Source of the DNA: Prorocentrum cordatum
Lineage: Eukaryota; Sar; Dinophyceae; Prorocentrales; Prorocentraceae
DNA: 54,000 nucleotides
NCBI GenBank assembly: GCA_963575745.1
Contig: CAUYUJ010020281.1
Span: forward strand, 1,259,869 to 1,313,868
Direction of reading: 5' to 3'
Shown here: one piece after another, positions 1 through 11,524 of the stretch
Layout of the letters: every line of letters starts with the position of its first letter
Position numbering within the stretch: the first letter of the stretch is position 1
Program-made: the position numbers and the translations under genes
Notes under the pieces: model-generated
Seen by the model: the letters and a program-made list of their open reading frames with translations, nothing else
The model's database searches: none
Told to the model about the DNA's origin: nothing

Positions 1-224
1 AACTCCCTTGTGAGATCATCACGCTGCGAGAACTGTAGGCTGTCCTGCTCCCTGCGCCGGTTCCAGCTCGAAGTACAAGTTCTAGATTATTTCGCCGCGA
101 GCCTCACGACTGTAACGACTGAAGTCCGCGCGAGGGGGGAAGCTTGAACATCACACAGTTCCTTTTCTTACTTGGGGTTATCCGAATTTCTCGTAGTCCT
201 CTGGGCCACGAGATGATGCAACGT

Positions 225-640
225 ATTCGCGCTCCTGACGCCATACTCCGTAGTAGCAAGATTCACGCCCCCGAGGCAAAACCCAGTTTAAATGAATGCA
301 CATTCGCGCTCCCAAAACGCCACAATCCCTGGTCATGTACGCCATGCTCGCGCTCCCCAACAAGCCACAGCCCCTTGTATGCTACTACAAGTTCGCGCCC
401 ACGAAACCACAGCCCCCCGTAAATTACAGCAGGTCCACGCTCCCGATGCCACACTCCCCAACTAATTACACCAAATTCGTGCTCCCCATACCACGATCCC
501 GTTCAAACCGCGCCCCCGAGGCGTCGCCGAAACTCAAGCCCCTGGTAAATTACAGCAACTTCGCACCACCAAAGCAACAATCCCTTGTAAGGTACGCCAT
601 GCTCGCGTGCTTCAAAGACAAGCCTTTACACATCCCGCCA
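225..640. repeat. degenerate ~42-bp minisatellite
   Basis: A unit of 36-45 bp, roughly TTCGCGCTCCC-AA-GCCACA-TCCC-GTAA-TAC, recurs with starts near 225, 261, 302, 346, 391, 433 and 475 and then decays. Copies are diverged, so the array is old. The overlapping short frames on both strands follow from the repeat. Bases 1-224 show nothing recognisable. Confidence 0.6.
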
Positions 641-925
641 GCACTCTTGACGTGAGTGGTTAACAGCGGTTCCTCTTCCATTTTCCTTCACCCCCTTCGC
701 GGAGGGGTTTACCATTGTTCCCTATGAAGAATCCCCTCCCGCACCATCCCTGCCAAAGAACAGTACACACTACACGTTGGGGCAACATCTTTGGCCATGC
801 TCGCGGGTTCCACCAGCACTTTGCATTGTTTGTTGACAGGGACGGCGGGAGTGTTATCATGAGAATAAGGGAGCCGAACGGTCATTCATTGTCCCTGGGT
901 GCGTGGCTGAAGTAAGAATTCGTGA
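640..925 (+). repeat. dispersed TTGACAGGGACGGCGGG repeat, copy 1
   Basis: The left part (CCTCTTCCA, CACCCCCTTCGCGGAGGGG, TACCATT) resembles the leader of the module at 43011-43125. The right part (GGGGCAACATCTT, then TTGACAGGGACGGCGGG) resembles 5297-5370. It belongs to a diverged interspersed family with further members at 4.7, 7.1 and 51.3 kb. Confidence 0.5.
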
Positions 926-947
926 TGACGGTTATGCTTGTTGCGTT

Positions 948-1730
948 GAACATTATTACTTCTAAAAAATAATTATTGTTGGGGCCCCTGGTGCACGACC
1001 CCCCCGCCGCGCCTAGGCCGCAGCCTCATTTTCATCATTTTCGTGAGGAAGTCTCAGGCAAAACGGGTTGGTCCGGATCCGGTTGTGTTGTTACGATCGG
1101 TTTTCCCTTGCAAAAAAAAAAAACTAAAGTGGACATTTCTTGTTCTAACATAACCAAACTTCAAGAATCCCTTGCAAAAAAAAAAAAAGGTAAAGTGGAC
1201 ATTCGCGCGCGCAAGACGAAATCCTTCCAAAACCTTAGTTTTCGTAGCGATTTTAACATAAAAACATCAAAAAACCAATGGTTTTTCAAAAAAAAAATTG
1301 TCAAAATTTCATCCCGCGCGCTCTTGCGGATTCGTAGGAAACCCAACACTTTTTAATCATTTCTGTCAAACGGGCTTTTGCGAGCAACTTTTTCGAACTT
1401 CTGCAACAACGGTTGCGCACCTGCCAGGGCCATCATCCCTGTCAAATATACCATGCGGGACACATTCGTTTTTTCTTCGCGCGCGCACGCCGTCGTCGTC
1501 GGCCGCGGGGCCCTGAATAGTAGCCACGGTCGTCCGCATGCCACGAAGTGAAGTGTCCGAACGTCATAGGGCGGGAAGCTGGGTGTGGGTGGTGGCGAAG
1601 AGTCGTTTGGAAATTTGGTAGAGCTTGAACCGGCCCCCCCACAAAGTGGGGGTATTGCCCGCCTCCTATGAAAACCCTGGCGCTGGTGAGAACGGTGTGT
1701 CCCCACGTGCTAGTAATTGTTGTTGTTGTT
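948..1730 (-). repeat. ~775-bp satellite, unit 1
   Basis: First of four head-to-tail units. Each opens with GAACATTATT..TCTAAA and the anchor ATTGTTGGG (975, 1758, 2522, 3297). The internal anchor CGAGCAACTTTTTCGAA falls at 1381, 2156, 2916 and 3695. Units 1-3 are nearly identical. The minus strand of each carries a frame of about 96 codons preserved only because the copies are recent. Confidence 0.85.
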
Positions 1731-2494
1731 GAACAGTATTACTTCTAAAGAATAATTATTGTTGGGACCCCTGGTGCATGGCCCCCCCGCCGCGCCTAGG
1801 CCGCAGCCACATTTTCATCACTTTCGTGAGGAAGTCTCAGGCACAACGGGTTGGTCCGGATCCGGTTGTTTTGTTACGGCCCGCTTTCCCTTGCAAAAAA
1901 TAAGCTAAAGTGGACATTTCTTGTTCTAACATAACCAAACTTCAAGAATCCCTTGCAAAAAAAAGGTAAAGTGGACATTCGCGCGCGCAAGACGAAATCC
2001 TTCCAAAACCTTAGTTTTCGTAGCGATTTTAACATCAAAACTTTTTATAAAAAATGCTTTTTTCAAAAAAAAATGTCAAAATTTCATCCCGCGCGCTCTT
2101 GCGGATTCGTAGGAAACCCAACACTTTTTAATCATTTCTGTCAAACGGGCTTTTGCGAGCAACTTTTTCGAACTTCTGCAACAACGGTTGCGCACCTGCC
2201 AGGGCCATCATCCCTGTCAAATAATACCATGCGGGACACATTCGTTTTTTCTTCGCGCGCGCACGCCGTCGTCGTCGGCCGCGGGGCCCTGAATAGTAGC
2301 CACGGTCGTCCGCATGCCACGAAGTGAAGTGTCCGAACGTCATAGGGCGGGAAGCTGGGTGTGGGTGGTGGCGAAGAGTCGTTTGGAAATTTGGTAGAGC
2401 TTGAACCGGCCCCCCCACAAAGTGGAGGTATTGCCCGCCTCGTATGAAAACCCTGGCACTGGTGAGAACGGAATGTCCCCGCGTGCTAGTAATT
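1731..2494 (-). repeat. ~775-bp satellite, unit 2
   Basis: Second near-identical unit, with an internal indel in the poly-A region near 2045. The minus-strand frame 2128-2418 (96 codons) is repeated at 2888-3178. Confidence 0.85.
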
Positions 2495-3269
2495 GAACAT
2501 TATTTATTCTAAAGAATAATTATTGTTGGGCCCCCTGGTGCGCGCCCCCCCTGCGCGCCTAGGCCGCAGCCACATTTTCATCATTTTCGTGAGGAAGTCT
2601 CAGGCACAACGGGTTGGTCCGGATCCGGTTGTTTTGTTACGGCCCGCTTTCCCTTGCAAAAAATAAGCTAAAGTGGACATTTCTTGTTCTAACATAACCA
2701 AACTTCAAGAATCCCTTGCAAAAAATAAGGTAAAGTGGACATTCGCGCGCGCAAGACGAAATCCTTCCAAAACCTTAGTTTTCGTAGCGATTTTAACATA
2801 AAAACATCAAAAAAAATGGTTTTACAAAAAAAATGTCAAAATTTCATCCCGCGCGCTCTTGCGGATTCGTAGGAAACCCAACACTTTTTAATCATTTCTG
2901 TCAAACGGGCTTTTGCGAGCAACTTTTTCGAACTTCTGCAACAACGGTTGCGCACCTGCCAGGGCCATCATCCCTGTCAAATAATACCATGCGGGACACA
3001 TTCGTTTTTTCTTCGCGCGCGCACGCCGTCGTCGTCGGCCGCGGGGCCCTGAATAGTAGCCACGGTCGTCCGCATGCCACGAAGTGAAGTGTCCGAACGT
3101 CATAGGGCGGGAAGCTGGGTGTGGGTGGTGGCGAAGAGTCGTTTGGAAATTTGGTAGAGCTTGAACCGGCCCCCCCACAAAGTGGGGGTATTGCCCGCCT
3201 CCTATGAAAACCCTGGCGCTGGTGAGAACGGAGTGTCCCCACGTGCTAGTAATTGTTGTTGTTGTTGTT
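2495..3269 (-). repeat. ~775-bp satellite, unit 3
   Basis: Third near-identical unit. The junctions carry a variable GTT microsatellite (GTTGTTGTTGTTG near 3254). Confidence 0.85.
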
Positions 3270-4256
3270 GAACATTATTAATTCTAAAGAATAATTATTG
3301 TTGGGCCCCCTGGTGCACGCCCCCCCTGCGCCGCCTAGGCCGCAGCTACATTTTCATCATTTTCGTGAGGAAGCCTCAGAAAAGAGGGTGTGTACAGGAT
3401 CCGGTTGTTTTGTTGTAATCCGCTTTCCCTTGCAAAAAACAATAGAAAATGACATTTCTTGTTCTAATATAATCAAATTTCAAGAATCCCTTGCAAAAAA
3501 TAAAGTAAAGTGGACATTCGCGCGCGCAAGACGAAATCCTTCCAAAACCTTAGTGTTCGCAGCGATTTTAACATAACAACATCAAAAAACCAATGGTTTT
3601 TCAACAAAAAATTGTCAAAATCTCATCCCGCGCGCTCTTGCGGATTCGTAGGAAACCCAACACTTTTTAAACATTTCTGTCAAACGGGCTTTTGCGAGCA
3701 ACTTTTTCGAACTTCTGCGACAACGGTTGCGCACCTGCCAGGGCCATCATCCCTGTCAAATAATACCATGCGGGACACATTCGTTTTTTCTTCGCGCGCG
3801 CACGCCGAAATCTCCAAAAACCATTGGGCTTCTTAAGAATTTTAGCACCGCGCATCATAAAATCACACGAATCGCACCGTAGGTCCTCGAAAAACACCTG
3901 CACGACTTTTCAAAATTTCTACCCGCGCGCGCTGTCCGAATCCTTAAAAAAACCAATGGTTTTCCAACATTTATGTTACATGAGCTCGCGCGAGCTACTT
4001 TCGCAAGCTCTTTCAACGGCGTTCGCGCGCCTGCCAGGGGCCACAATCCGCCAGTGTAGTAGCCACGCGCCAGTGTAGTAGCCACGGTCGTCCGCAGGCC
4101 ACGAAGTGAAGTGTCCGAACGTCATAGGGCGGGAAGCTGGGTGTGGGTGGTGGCGAAGAGTCGTTTGGAAATGTGGTAGAGCTTGAACCGGCCCCCCCAC
4201 AAAGTGGGGGTATTGGCGGGCGTCGTATGAAAACCCTGGCACTGGTGAGAACACTG
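3270..4256 (-). repeat. ~775-bp satellite, unit 4, diverged and interrupted
   Basis: Follows the consensus to about 3806, then holds about 270 bp (3807-4077) that is itself a diverged second copy of the inner half (CCCGCGCGCGCTGTCCGAATCC, then CTGCCAGGGGCCA). The normal tail resumes at 4078 (GTAGCCACGGTCGTCCGC). An internal duplication or unequal exchange explains the layout. Confidence 0.7.
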
Positions 4257-4311
4257 AGCGTTCGGGTAAAGTGATTGTTGTTGTTGTTGTTGTCGGTTGT
4301 TGTCATCGTCC

Positions 4312-4455
4312 CCCCCGCGACCCACCCGCGACCCACCCCGCGACCCAACCCGCGACCCAGCCTGCGACCCACCCCGCGACCCACCCCGCGACCCACCCGC
4401 GACCCGACCCGCGACCCACCCGCGACCCACCCGCGACTTACCCGCGACCGATCCA
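4312..4455. repeat. CCCGCGACCCA minisatellite
   Basis: About a dozen copies of a 9-12-bp C-rich unit (CCCGCGACCCA). It is preceded by a GTT microsatellite (4275-4300) and followed by two copies of GGCGCCTGCGGCGAGCT 44 bp apart. Confidence 0.85.
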
Positions 4456-4682
4456 CATTGGTTTGAAGAAGAAATCGGCGCCTGCGGCGAGCTCGTTGTG
4501 CAATTTGTAAAACGTTGGCGCCTGCGGCGAGCTTCCCCAGAGTCCCGCAGACTACCGACGTCCCCACCGCCCCCTCAATCTTAACCGCATCTGCGGGGTG
4601 CTACGTATTTCGCCTTCTGTGCGCACGGCTACCACCCGGTCAGTAAAGAACCTCAGAATACACGTCGGGCGAAACCTGGATC

Positions 4683-5140
4683 ATGCGCGGCCACCCCGCG
4701 AACAGTGCTTATGAGTTTTTGACAAGGACCGCGGGGGTGCTGACACATTGCCTGCTGTGTGTAAGCCCGCCAGGCACCATGATGGTCTCCCTGCCGCGAT
4801 TGTGCATTGGCTTTGGACAAGGATGGTGGGAGCCGACATGTCTCCCGATGGGTGGTGTCATGTGCGCGGGCGCACCTGGCACACCCTGCGCGTGTCCCGA
4901 ACGTGACGCACCTGGCGCGGCTGGACCAGGCGGCACACATGGTGCACGTGGAGCACGTGGCGCAGCTGGCGCGCCAGAGGTGCCTGGCACGCGTGGGCCC
5001 CAGGGGTGCCTGGCACACCTGGCGCGCGTGGAACGCCTGGCGCACCTCGCCCCAGCGTCGCATACATGGGGTCTGCTTTGGCTCAAGTAGCATGCTGAGG
5101 CTCGAGTGCGACTTATGTGTGTTGGAGGGCGGGTGACAGT
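4683..5140 (+). repeat. dispersed GGCGCACCT-type repeat, copy A
   Basis: Leader GACAAGGATGGTGGGAGCCG-ACATG, then a degenerate 9-bp array GGCGCACCT/GGCGCGCCT (4867-5045), then a tail with TACATGGGGT and CATGCTGAG. The same order occurs at 7104-7445 (leader and array), 12255-12425 (array and tail) and 51340-51540 (leader). The 9-bp array gives a collagen-like Gly-X-Y frame. That follows from the period and is not evidence for a gene. Confidence 0.7.
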
Positions 5141-5234
5141 GAGCGAGAGAGCTTGCCGGCAGGGAGGATTTCTTGATCACTGTGATCACTGTTCCCTACT
5201 CGTGAAACGTCCACTCCCCCATGCGACCGGCAGC

Positions 5235-5440
5235 CAACCAGGACCAACGAGCCCCCCCACCATCTCTGCCAGAAAGCCATACGAAATACACTTCGGGGCA
5301 ACATCTTCGGACGTAATCGTGGGCCCCAACGAACAAGTTGTATTGGTCTTGACAGGGACGGCGGGGGGGGCTCATTGTGCCTGCTGTGTACAAAAGCCAC
5401 CACAGCCACCACCCCTGTCAAAATATCCTGGCGAAAGGCC
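5235..5440 (+). repeat. dispersed TTGACAGGGACGGCGGG repeat, copy 2
   Basis: Shares GGGGCAACATCTT and TTGACAGGGACGGCGGG with 715-860. Near 5411 it carries the inverted core CCCCTGTCAAAA found throughout this superfamily. Confidence 0.5.
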
Positions 5441-5469
5441 CGGCCATATGCAGTTGTAAAGATTGCCGT

Positions 5470-6950
5470 TGTGGGTATCGCCTTCGGTGGATCTCTTCAT
5501 GGATCCACGAAGCGTGTAAAAGGCGCGCTGAAATGTGACGGGGACGCATGCAGGCGCAGCCATTGGGACCTTCGGTGGTGCTCCATATGGGGCCACGAAG
5601 CGTGTGATGGGTGTGCCGAACTGGAGCGAGAACTGGAGCGAGGCCGACATGCGAACGTCGCAGCTAGGGTTTTCGGTGGAGCTCCCTTTGGGGGCACGAA
5701 ACGTGCGAGAGGCATGCCGAAATGGGCGGGGAAGGCGCGTGCGAACGTCGCCACTGGGCCTTCGGTGGGGCCCCATTCTGGGGACACGAAACGTGAGGGG
5801 CATGCCGAAATGGGCGGGGGGGCGCATACGAACGTCGCCACTGGGGCCTTCGGTGGACCTCCGTATGAGGCCACGCAGCGCGACACGGGTGTGCCGAAAC
5901 GGGCGGGGGGGTACGCATGTGATCACAGCCAGTGGGCCCTTCGGCGGAGCTCCCTATGGGGCCACGATGCGCTGTATTGGGTGGAGCCGGGCGCATGTGG
6001 TCACAATCGCTGGGGCGGCCACGAAACGCCGTTTTGGGTGGTGCGGGACGCATGTGGTCACAACCACTGGGGCCTTCGGTGGAATTCCCCATAGGGCCAC
6101 GAAGCGCTGTGCTGGGTGGTGCGGGACACATGCGGTCATAGCCACTGGGGCCTTCGGCGGAGCTCCCAAGGGGGCCACGAAGCGCCGGGTGGCGCGGGAC
6201 GCATGTCGTCACAGGCCTTCGGCGGAGCTCCCTATGGTGCCACGAAACGCCGTAGAGGGGTCGCGGAACGCATCTGGTCACAGCCACTTGGTGTTTCGGC
6301 GGAGCTCTATGGGGCCACGAAGCGCCGTGCTGGGTGGCGCGAGGCGCATGTGGTCACAACCACTGTGGCCCTCGGTGGAGCTGCCTATGGGGCAGCTAAG
6401 CGCCGTACCGGGTGGCGCGTGACGCATGATGGGGCCACAGAACGCTCTGCTGGGTGGAGCAGGACGCATGTGGTCACAACCACTGGAGCCTTGGTGGATT
6501 TCCCACTGGGGCCACGCAGCGCCATACTGGGTTGCGCGGAACGCATGTGGTCACAACCGCAACAGCCGTCGGTGGAGCTCCCTATGGGGCCACGAAGCGC
6601 CGTGCTGAGTTGTGCGGAACGCATGTGGTCGCAGCGACTGGAGCCGTCGGTGGAGTTCGATATGGGGCCTGCGGTGGAATTTCCTATGGTTCCAAAAAGC
6701 GCCGTACCAGGTGGCACGGGACGGATGTGGTCACAGCCACTGGGGCTTTCGGCGGAGCTCCCTATGGGGCCACGAAGCGCTGTAGTGGATGGCGCGGAAC
6801 GCGCGTGGTCACAACCACTGGGGCTTTCGGTGGATTTTCCTATGGGGCCACGAAACGCCGTACCGGGTGGCGCAGGACGCATGTGGTCACAGCCACTGGG
6901 ACCTTTTGTGGGGCTCTCGATGGGCCATGACATGCTGTATTGGGTGCGGT
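5470..6950. repeat. tandem repeat, 78-bp (distal) and ~87-100-bp (proximal) units
   Basis: About 18 copies of a unit containing TTCGGTGGAGCTCCCTATGG and GGCCACGAAGCGC. In the right half, CATGTGG anchors at 6544, 6622, 6724, 6802 and 6880 give a 78-bp step, equal to 26 codons. In the left half the step is 87-104 bp, with a few truncated units of 57-76 bp. All frames stay open for hundreds of codons on both strands because the unit is a multiple of three. One plus frame reads as repeats of GGAPYGATKRR and THVVTTTGA. No promoter, intron or conserved domain supports expression. Confidence 0.85.
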
Positions 6951-7103
6951 GAAATTGTGGACATGCGAAGGGCAGAAGGAAAGGTAGAAGGAGGATGAGG
7001 AACGCGGGGCGCTGCCTCTTCAAAACGAAGACCCAACTCCACAGGATGTTCGGCAAACTACAAACCATCAACTACCACTCGTGGCGGAAACTGACTGGAT
7101 CAC

Positions 7104-7445
7104 GCGCGGCCACCCCCCCGCAATCACTGTCCATGGCTGTTTTTACAAAGGCGACGGCGGAGCATTCATATTGCCTTCCGCGCGCAGGCCCAACAAGCAC
7201 CATGATGGCCGTCCCGCCGCGAGTGCGCGGTGGTTTTCGGAAAGGATGGTGGGGGCCGACATGTTTCCCGATGTTTGCTGTCACGTGCGTGGGCGCACCT
7301 GGCACGCTCTGCGCGTGCCCCGAACGTGGCGCACCTGGCGCGGCTGGGCCATGCAGCGCGCACGGCGCACGTGGGGCGCGTGGCGCACCTGGCGCGCCCG
7401 GCGCGCTTGGCCAGGGGTGCCTGGCGGACCTGGCGCGCGTGGCGC
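7104..7445 (+). repeat. dispersed GGCGCACCT-type repeat, copy B
   Basis: Aligns with 4683-4990: CGCGGCCACCCC, CACCATGATGG, AAGGATGGTGGGGGCCGACA, then the GGCGCACCTGGCGCG array. Confidence 0.7.
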
Positions 7446-7454
7446 GGGGAAAAG

Positions 7455-7575
7455 CCCGCAATCGGAACAGCCCGGCCCGTTAGGCGAACGCCAGAGGTCC
7501 GTCACACGAACGGCTCAACGGAACAGCCCGGCCCGTCTGGGGAACAGAGCCCGACCCGTCAGGCGAACACCCCCG
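7455..7575 (-). repeat. GGAACAGCCCGGCCCGT minisatellite, inverted relative to 12165-12290
   Basis: Three degenerate units of CGGAACAGCCCGGCCCGT. The reverse complement (TGTTCGCCTGACGGG, TGTTCCGATTGCGG) matches 12168-12270. In both places it borders the 9-bp GGCGCACCT array on the same relative side, so the pair arose by an inverted duplication. Confidence 0.65.
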
Positions 7576-7919
7576 AGGCCGCCCCCGAAAACCCAGAAAT
7601 CCAAACGCCAACTTTGGAACTAAAGGCGTCAACAAATCGCCCTTCCGAACCACCGCCTGATCGCACCGAGCACTGGAATTCCCCCAAACAACCCACACAC
7701 ACTCCCAACACGGGTGCTGAGCCCTTAAACCCCCGACCAGAACGGAACGGAACGGCACACAGTCTCGTGCAGCGCCCGGACCTGCGAAGTGTGGGTGGGT
7801 GGCACCGCAATGCCTCTGACGTGTTCTCCTGGAAGGGGCCAAGACCCTCCTCTCTCCCCCCTCCTCCTTCCTCCCCCCTACTTCCCCCTTCCTCCCTCCT
7901 CCCTCCACTCTCCTCTTTC

Positions 7920-9393
7920 TAGGAGGAGTCGGCTTGCGGGGGGGTCGGGCGCGCGGGAGGCGGGCGGAGGCGTCGCCGGTGCCCCGCGCCCCCGGGGGGG
8001 TCCATGTTGGATTTCCCAGGCTGCGCCAAGCGCGCGCACGCGTTACTTGCCCGCGCGCTCACATTCGCGCAAGCGCATCCTAAGAAACTACGATTAGGAT
8101 CGGAACCGGGCGACAACGGGCATGGGGCGCCTGTCATGGAGCGATTGCTGCTGGCTCGACACGCGCGATATGCATGTAACGACTTTTGGAGGACAGGCGC
8201 TGCGCCGTCCAATCCAACGCGGCAATGGCGCGGTCCGGGGCGCGCGGCCGTCGCGGCGCACGGCGGTCGACATGACCGCATGGGGCGCGCGATCGGCCGC
8301 GCGGTATTTGCGGGCCATTCGGCCGACGCTGCCGGGTCGCCCTCAAACAGCCCGCCAGGAATACGCAAATGCGCAATGCGCCAACGCGCCGCCAAGATAT
8401 CGCCCTGAAAACAACCTGTTCACTCTGAGCGCCGACTGCGCGCCTCGCTGAACCAGCGAAGTCGCGCGGCGCGCCCGCGCCGCGGACCCGCCGCAATGCA
8501 CTCGCGGGAAAAAGGCCTCTCTCCATGGGTTCTGGCACCGATTCTGGCCTACTTCCCCGTTCTGGCCGATTCTGGTTCCATCGCCGAAACCCTCTTTTGA
8601 TCCCGTATCGATTCCGTGCTGATTCTTTTGATTCCGCTAAAATCAGGGGTCGCAGTTGGGCCGATTCTGCTTTGATTCTGTACTGATTCGTACTGATTCC
8701 TTTGGTTCCCCTGTGCCCCAGGGATCATCAGGCCGCGGCCCGAGCTCCTGCCTCGGCGGCGTGGTTTTTCCAAGAGCGCGGAAGAGTTTTGAGGGGGAGG
8801 GGAGCGGGGGGGGGGGGGGGCGGAGCGACTTTTGGGGCGCATCGGGCGGTCGAGCCACAGATTTCCGGGCCCAGCGCGCACGCCCAACATGGCAGGCGCA
8901 GGCGCGCGCGAGTTCTCGACCGTCGGCGCATCTGTAAGTTCATGCCCCGCCCCGCGCGCGGGAATAGAAACTTGCGTTGCGGTTTCCAATTGAACGCGCG
9001 GCCGTCGCAACTGCATCGCATTGCTCAGCGCGCAAAGCGCGCGAGCAGCATGGGGGGCTTTGCGTTCTCGCATGAGAAGTGCGCGGAACCGAACCGAACG
9101 GTCGGCGGCGCCCGCTCCTGCGCCGCGCGCGAGGCCATCGCGTCAGCGCGGGAGGCTACAAGGGCCTGGGCCGTCGCCCTGGGGCGCGGGCACAGCGCGA
9201 GGCCCGCGCGGGTCTCTCGCGCCAAACATGCGCAACAAGGTCGGCCCGCCCGCCGGCTGGCGCTCGCGGGCGACGCGACGCCGGCGCCGACTGCGAGGCC
9301 GACTGGTCCCGGAAGAGTCCTCAGAGTCCAGGGAAGGCGCGGACGTTGGCGCCCCCCCCGCGCCCGCCCCCCCCTGCAAGCCGACTCCTCCCA
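7920..9393. mobile_element. 1474-bp element with 18-bp terminal inverted repeats (hAT-like, non-autonomous?)
   Basis: The left end TAGGAGGAGTCGGCTTGC (7920-7937) and the right end (9376-9393) are inverted copies with 17 of 18 matches. Similarity continues inward through a G-rich stretch. The octamer CCTCTTTC flanks both sides exactly (7912-7919 and 9394-9401), as expected for an 8-bp target duplication of hAT-type transposons. Both flanks are pyrimidine-rich, so chance identity of the octamer cannot be excluded. No transposase was recognised in the GC-rich interior, which includes a run of degenerate GATTC units. Confidence 0.55.
8530..8710. repeat. degenerate GATTCTG repeat
   Basis: Inside the 1474-bp element. 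GATTC(T/C)G or GATTCTTTT recurs roughly every 10-20 bases, in a less GC-rich stretch than the rest of the element. Confidence 0.5.
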
Positions 9394-9769
9394 CCTCTTT
9401 CCTCCCTCTTCCCTCCTCCCTCCTCCCTCCCCGCCCCTCCACAATTACTCAATATGAATACTACTCTCCCTCTTCCCCTGATGGCGTCCTGGGAATATTC
9501 GACCCCCCCCCGCGTATTGTTTTTTTGCACACAGGATTCCCGGGAGTTGGGCTTTCGCCTGCGTTTTTTTCAAAATTTCAAAATGCTGCTCTCGCTGAGG
9601 CGCCGGCCTCATTTCTGCTCCCGAATCGTTCCGAATCGTGCTCCCGCTGCTGCAGCGTGGGCCTCATTTTCGGATCGGTGTTTTGCCTCCGTCGTTCAGG
9701 ATGGCGTTCTCGCTCCAGCGCGGGCCTCTTTCTCGCGCGCCCATCCGCCCGCCACCACCGCGCCGCACC

Positions 9770-10255
9770 ACGCCCCGCCCCGCCGCACGCACACCCACCG
9801 CCACTTCCACCCACCAACGCACGCACGCACGCACGCGCACCACCACCGCGCACCGCCACCACCACCACCGCACTACCCCACCCACCACCACCACCACGCT
9901 ACACCGCGTCACACCACATCACACGCGCGCACACACAGACACACACGCACGCACGCACGCACACATACACACACATACACACACACGCACACACACACAC
10001 ACGCACAGACGCACACAGACACACACACACACACCACCACCACCACCGCCACCACCACCACCACCGCCATCACGCACGTACGCACCTGGCCCACCACCAA
10101 ACCACCAAGACGCCACACCACGTCACCACAGCAGCACAAGCGCACATACGCACACACACACACACCACTACCACAACAACCACAACCACGCACACACGCA
10201 CGCACGCACGCGCACCACCACCCACTACGCACACGCGCGCGGAGCCACAGGTCCG
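9770..10255. repeat. CA/CACG/CCA microsatellite complex
   Basis: Nearly 500 bases of CACACG, CACGCACG and CCACCA. The long His/Thr frames on the plus strand and Cys/Val frames on the minus strand result from this composition. Confidence 0.95.
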
Positions 10256-10359
10256 CTACGACACGCGTCCGCGGATAGAGAAAATCAGCGCCATGGTAAG
10301 GAATGGGAGGGAGGGGTAGGATGTCAGATGTTGACGCGAGCGCGCCTAACTTGTCCCTC

Positions 10360-10465
10360 CCCCCTCCTTCCTCCCTCCTCCCTCCCCTCTCTTTTTCCTT
10401 CCTCCTCCTCGTCCTCCTTTTCCTCCTCCTTTTCCTCCTCTTCCTCCTCATCCTCCCCCTCCGCC
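10360..10465. repeat. pyrimidine tract (TCCTCC)
   Basis: Continuous C/T-rich sequence with CCTCCT and TTTTCCTCC units. A polypurine tract lies on the other strand. Confidence 0.85.
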
Positions 10466-10469
10466 TGGG

Positions 10470-10760
10470 AGGCGAGGCGAGGTAAGGCCGATCGTCATGC
10501 GAGCGAAGAGGATTCGGCAGAGAGCCCCTGGTTTTCGCCCTCCTGGGGCCTCCTAGGAGGCCGTCGGCGCCACGGCTGGATTCGCCCCGAAACTCCAAGC
10601 AAAACGGACCCGGGGGAGATCCGTGCAAGCGTTGGACATCCCGGGCCTCGGGGTCATGGAACGGGGAGGGCGTCTCAAGCGAAGCGCCCAGCCCGCCCAG
10701 CCGACGCATGCGGTGTCCGAACGAAGAGGAGTAGTGCTACGTAGAAGGAAGAAGGGGACG
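10470..10760. other. coding-like GC-rich interval, strand undecided
   Basis: A non-repetitive stretch with codon-like composition in several frames. On plus, the frame from about 10623 runs to a GTGAGC donor-like site at 10760. On minus, an overlapping frame begins at 10709. Neither gives a family I recognise, so no product is named. Confidence 0.2.
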
Positions 10761-10916
10761 GTGAGCACAGGAGCGGATGCGCGCCAAAATTTGGCCAGAA
10801 AGGACCTGTGGGTGCCCAGTGGTGCTGTGGTCTTTCCCTCTCCCGACGGAAGTGGCGGTGAGGCTTCTGACGCAACAACCCACGCGAAGTGAGATTCGGT
10901 TTGTCGCCGATTTTCG

Positions 10917-11220
10917 CTGCACGCCCGGGTGCCTGGGTGCCCGGGGTTGCCCGGGGTTGCCCGGGGCCCGGGTGCCCGGGGGGGGCCCGGGGGTGCCCGG
11001 GTGCCCGGGTGCCCGGGCGTGCCCGGGGGGGCCCTGGGGGCCCGGGGGTGCCCTATAGGGCTATATATAGCCCTATAGCCCTATAGCCCTATAGCCCAAT
11101 AGCCCAATAGTCCTACAACTCTTCTATAGCCCTATAGCTTTATAACCCTATAGCTCAATAGCCCTACAGCCCCCTAGCCCTATAGCCCTGATTGGGTTTT
11201 TCTTCGGTATCCTATACATA
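10917..11220 (+). repeat. composite satellite GCCCGGG + CTATAGCC, copy 1
   Basis: Three modules in order: a GGTGCCCGGG array (10920-11050), an 8-bp CTATAGCC array (11051-11190), and a single-copy tail GATTGGGTTTTTCT at 11190. The same order appears at 47213-47545. Confidence 0.85.
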
Positions 11221-11488
11221 GAGAGAGAGGGGCGCCCAAATTTGGTGATTTCTCCACGCTCCGCCCACACTCAACACGCAAACGAAATCACCCAAGTAGG
11301 GCGGGCCGGCCAGGGAGTCGCCCGCTGAAACCAACGGTAAAGGACAGGGTGAGAGAGAGAGAGAAAGCGAGAGAAGAAAAAAAGGAGATCGAGAGATAAC
11401 CCCTAATCGGGTGATTTCCCCGAGCGCCAGACAGAGGAATCGAAACAAAGAAAGAGAGAGAGAGAGAGAGAAAGATACAGGGAGTAGG

Positions 11489-11524
<36 letters not shown>

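Noticed and set aside
5070-5085. TTTGGCTCAAG, resembling the 3' end of the dinoflagellate spliced leader
   Set aside because: Only 11 bases match, the preceding bases do not, and the related repeat copy at 12340 has a different sequence there.
4683-5090. Collagen-like Gly-X-Y frame (also at 6995-7483)
   Set aside because: Produced by the 9-bp GGCGCACCT period in a dispersed repeat; other frames are open too.
9021-10319. Frames of about 400 codons rich in His/Thr
   Set aside because: CA and CCA microsatellite translations.
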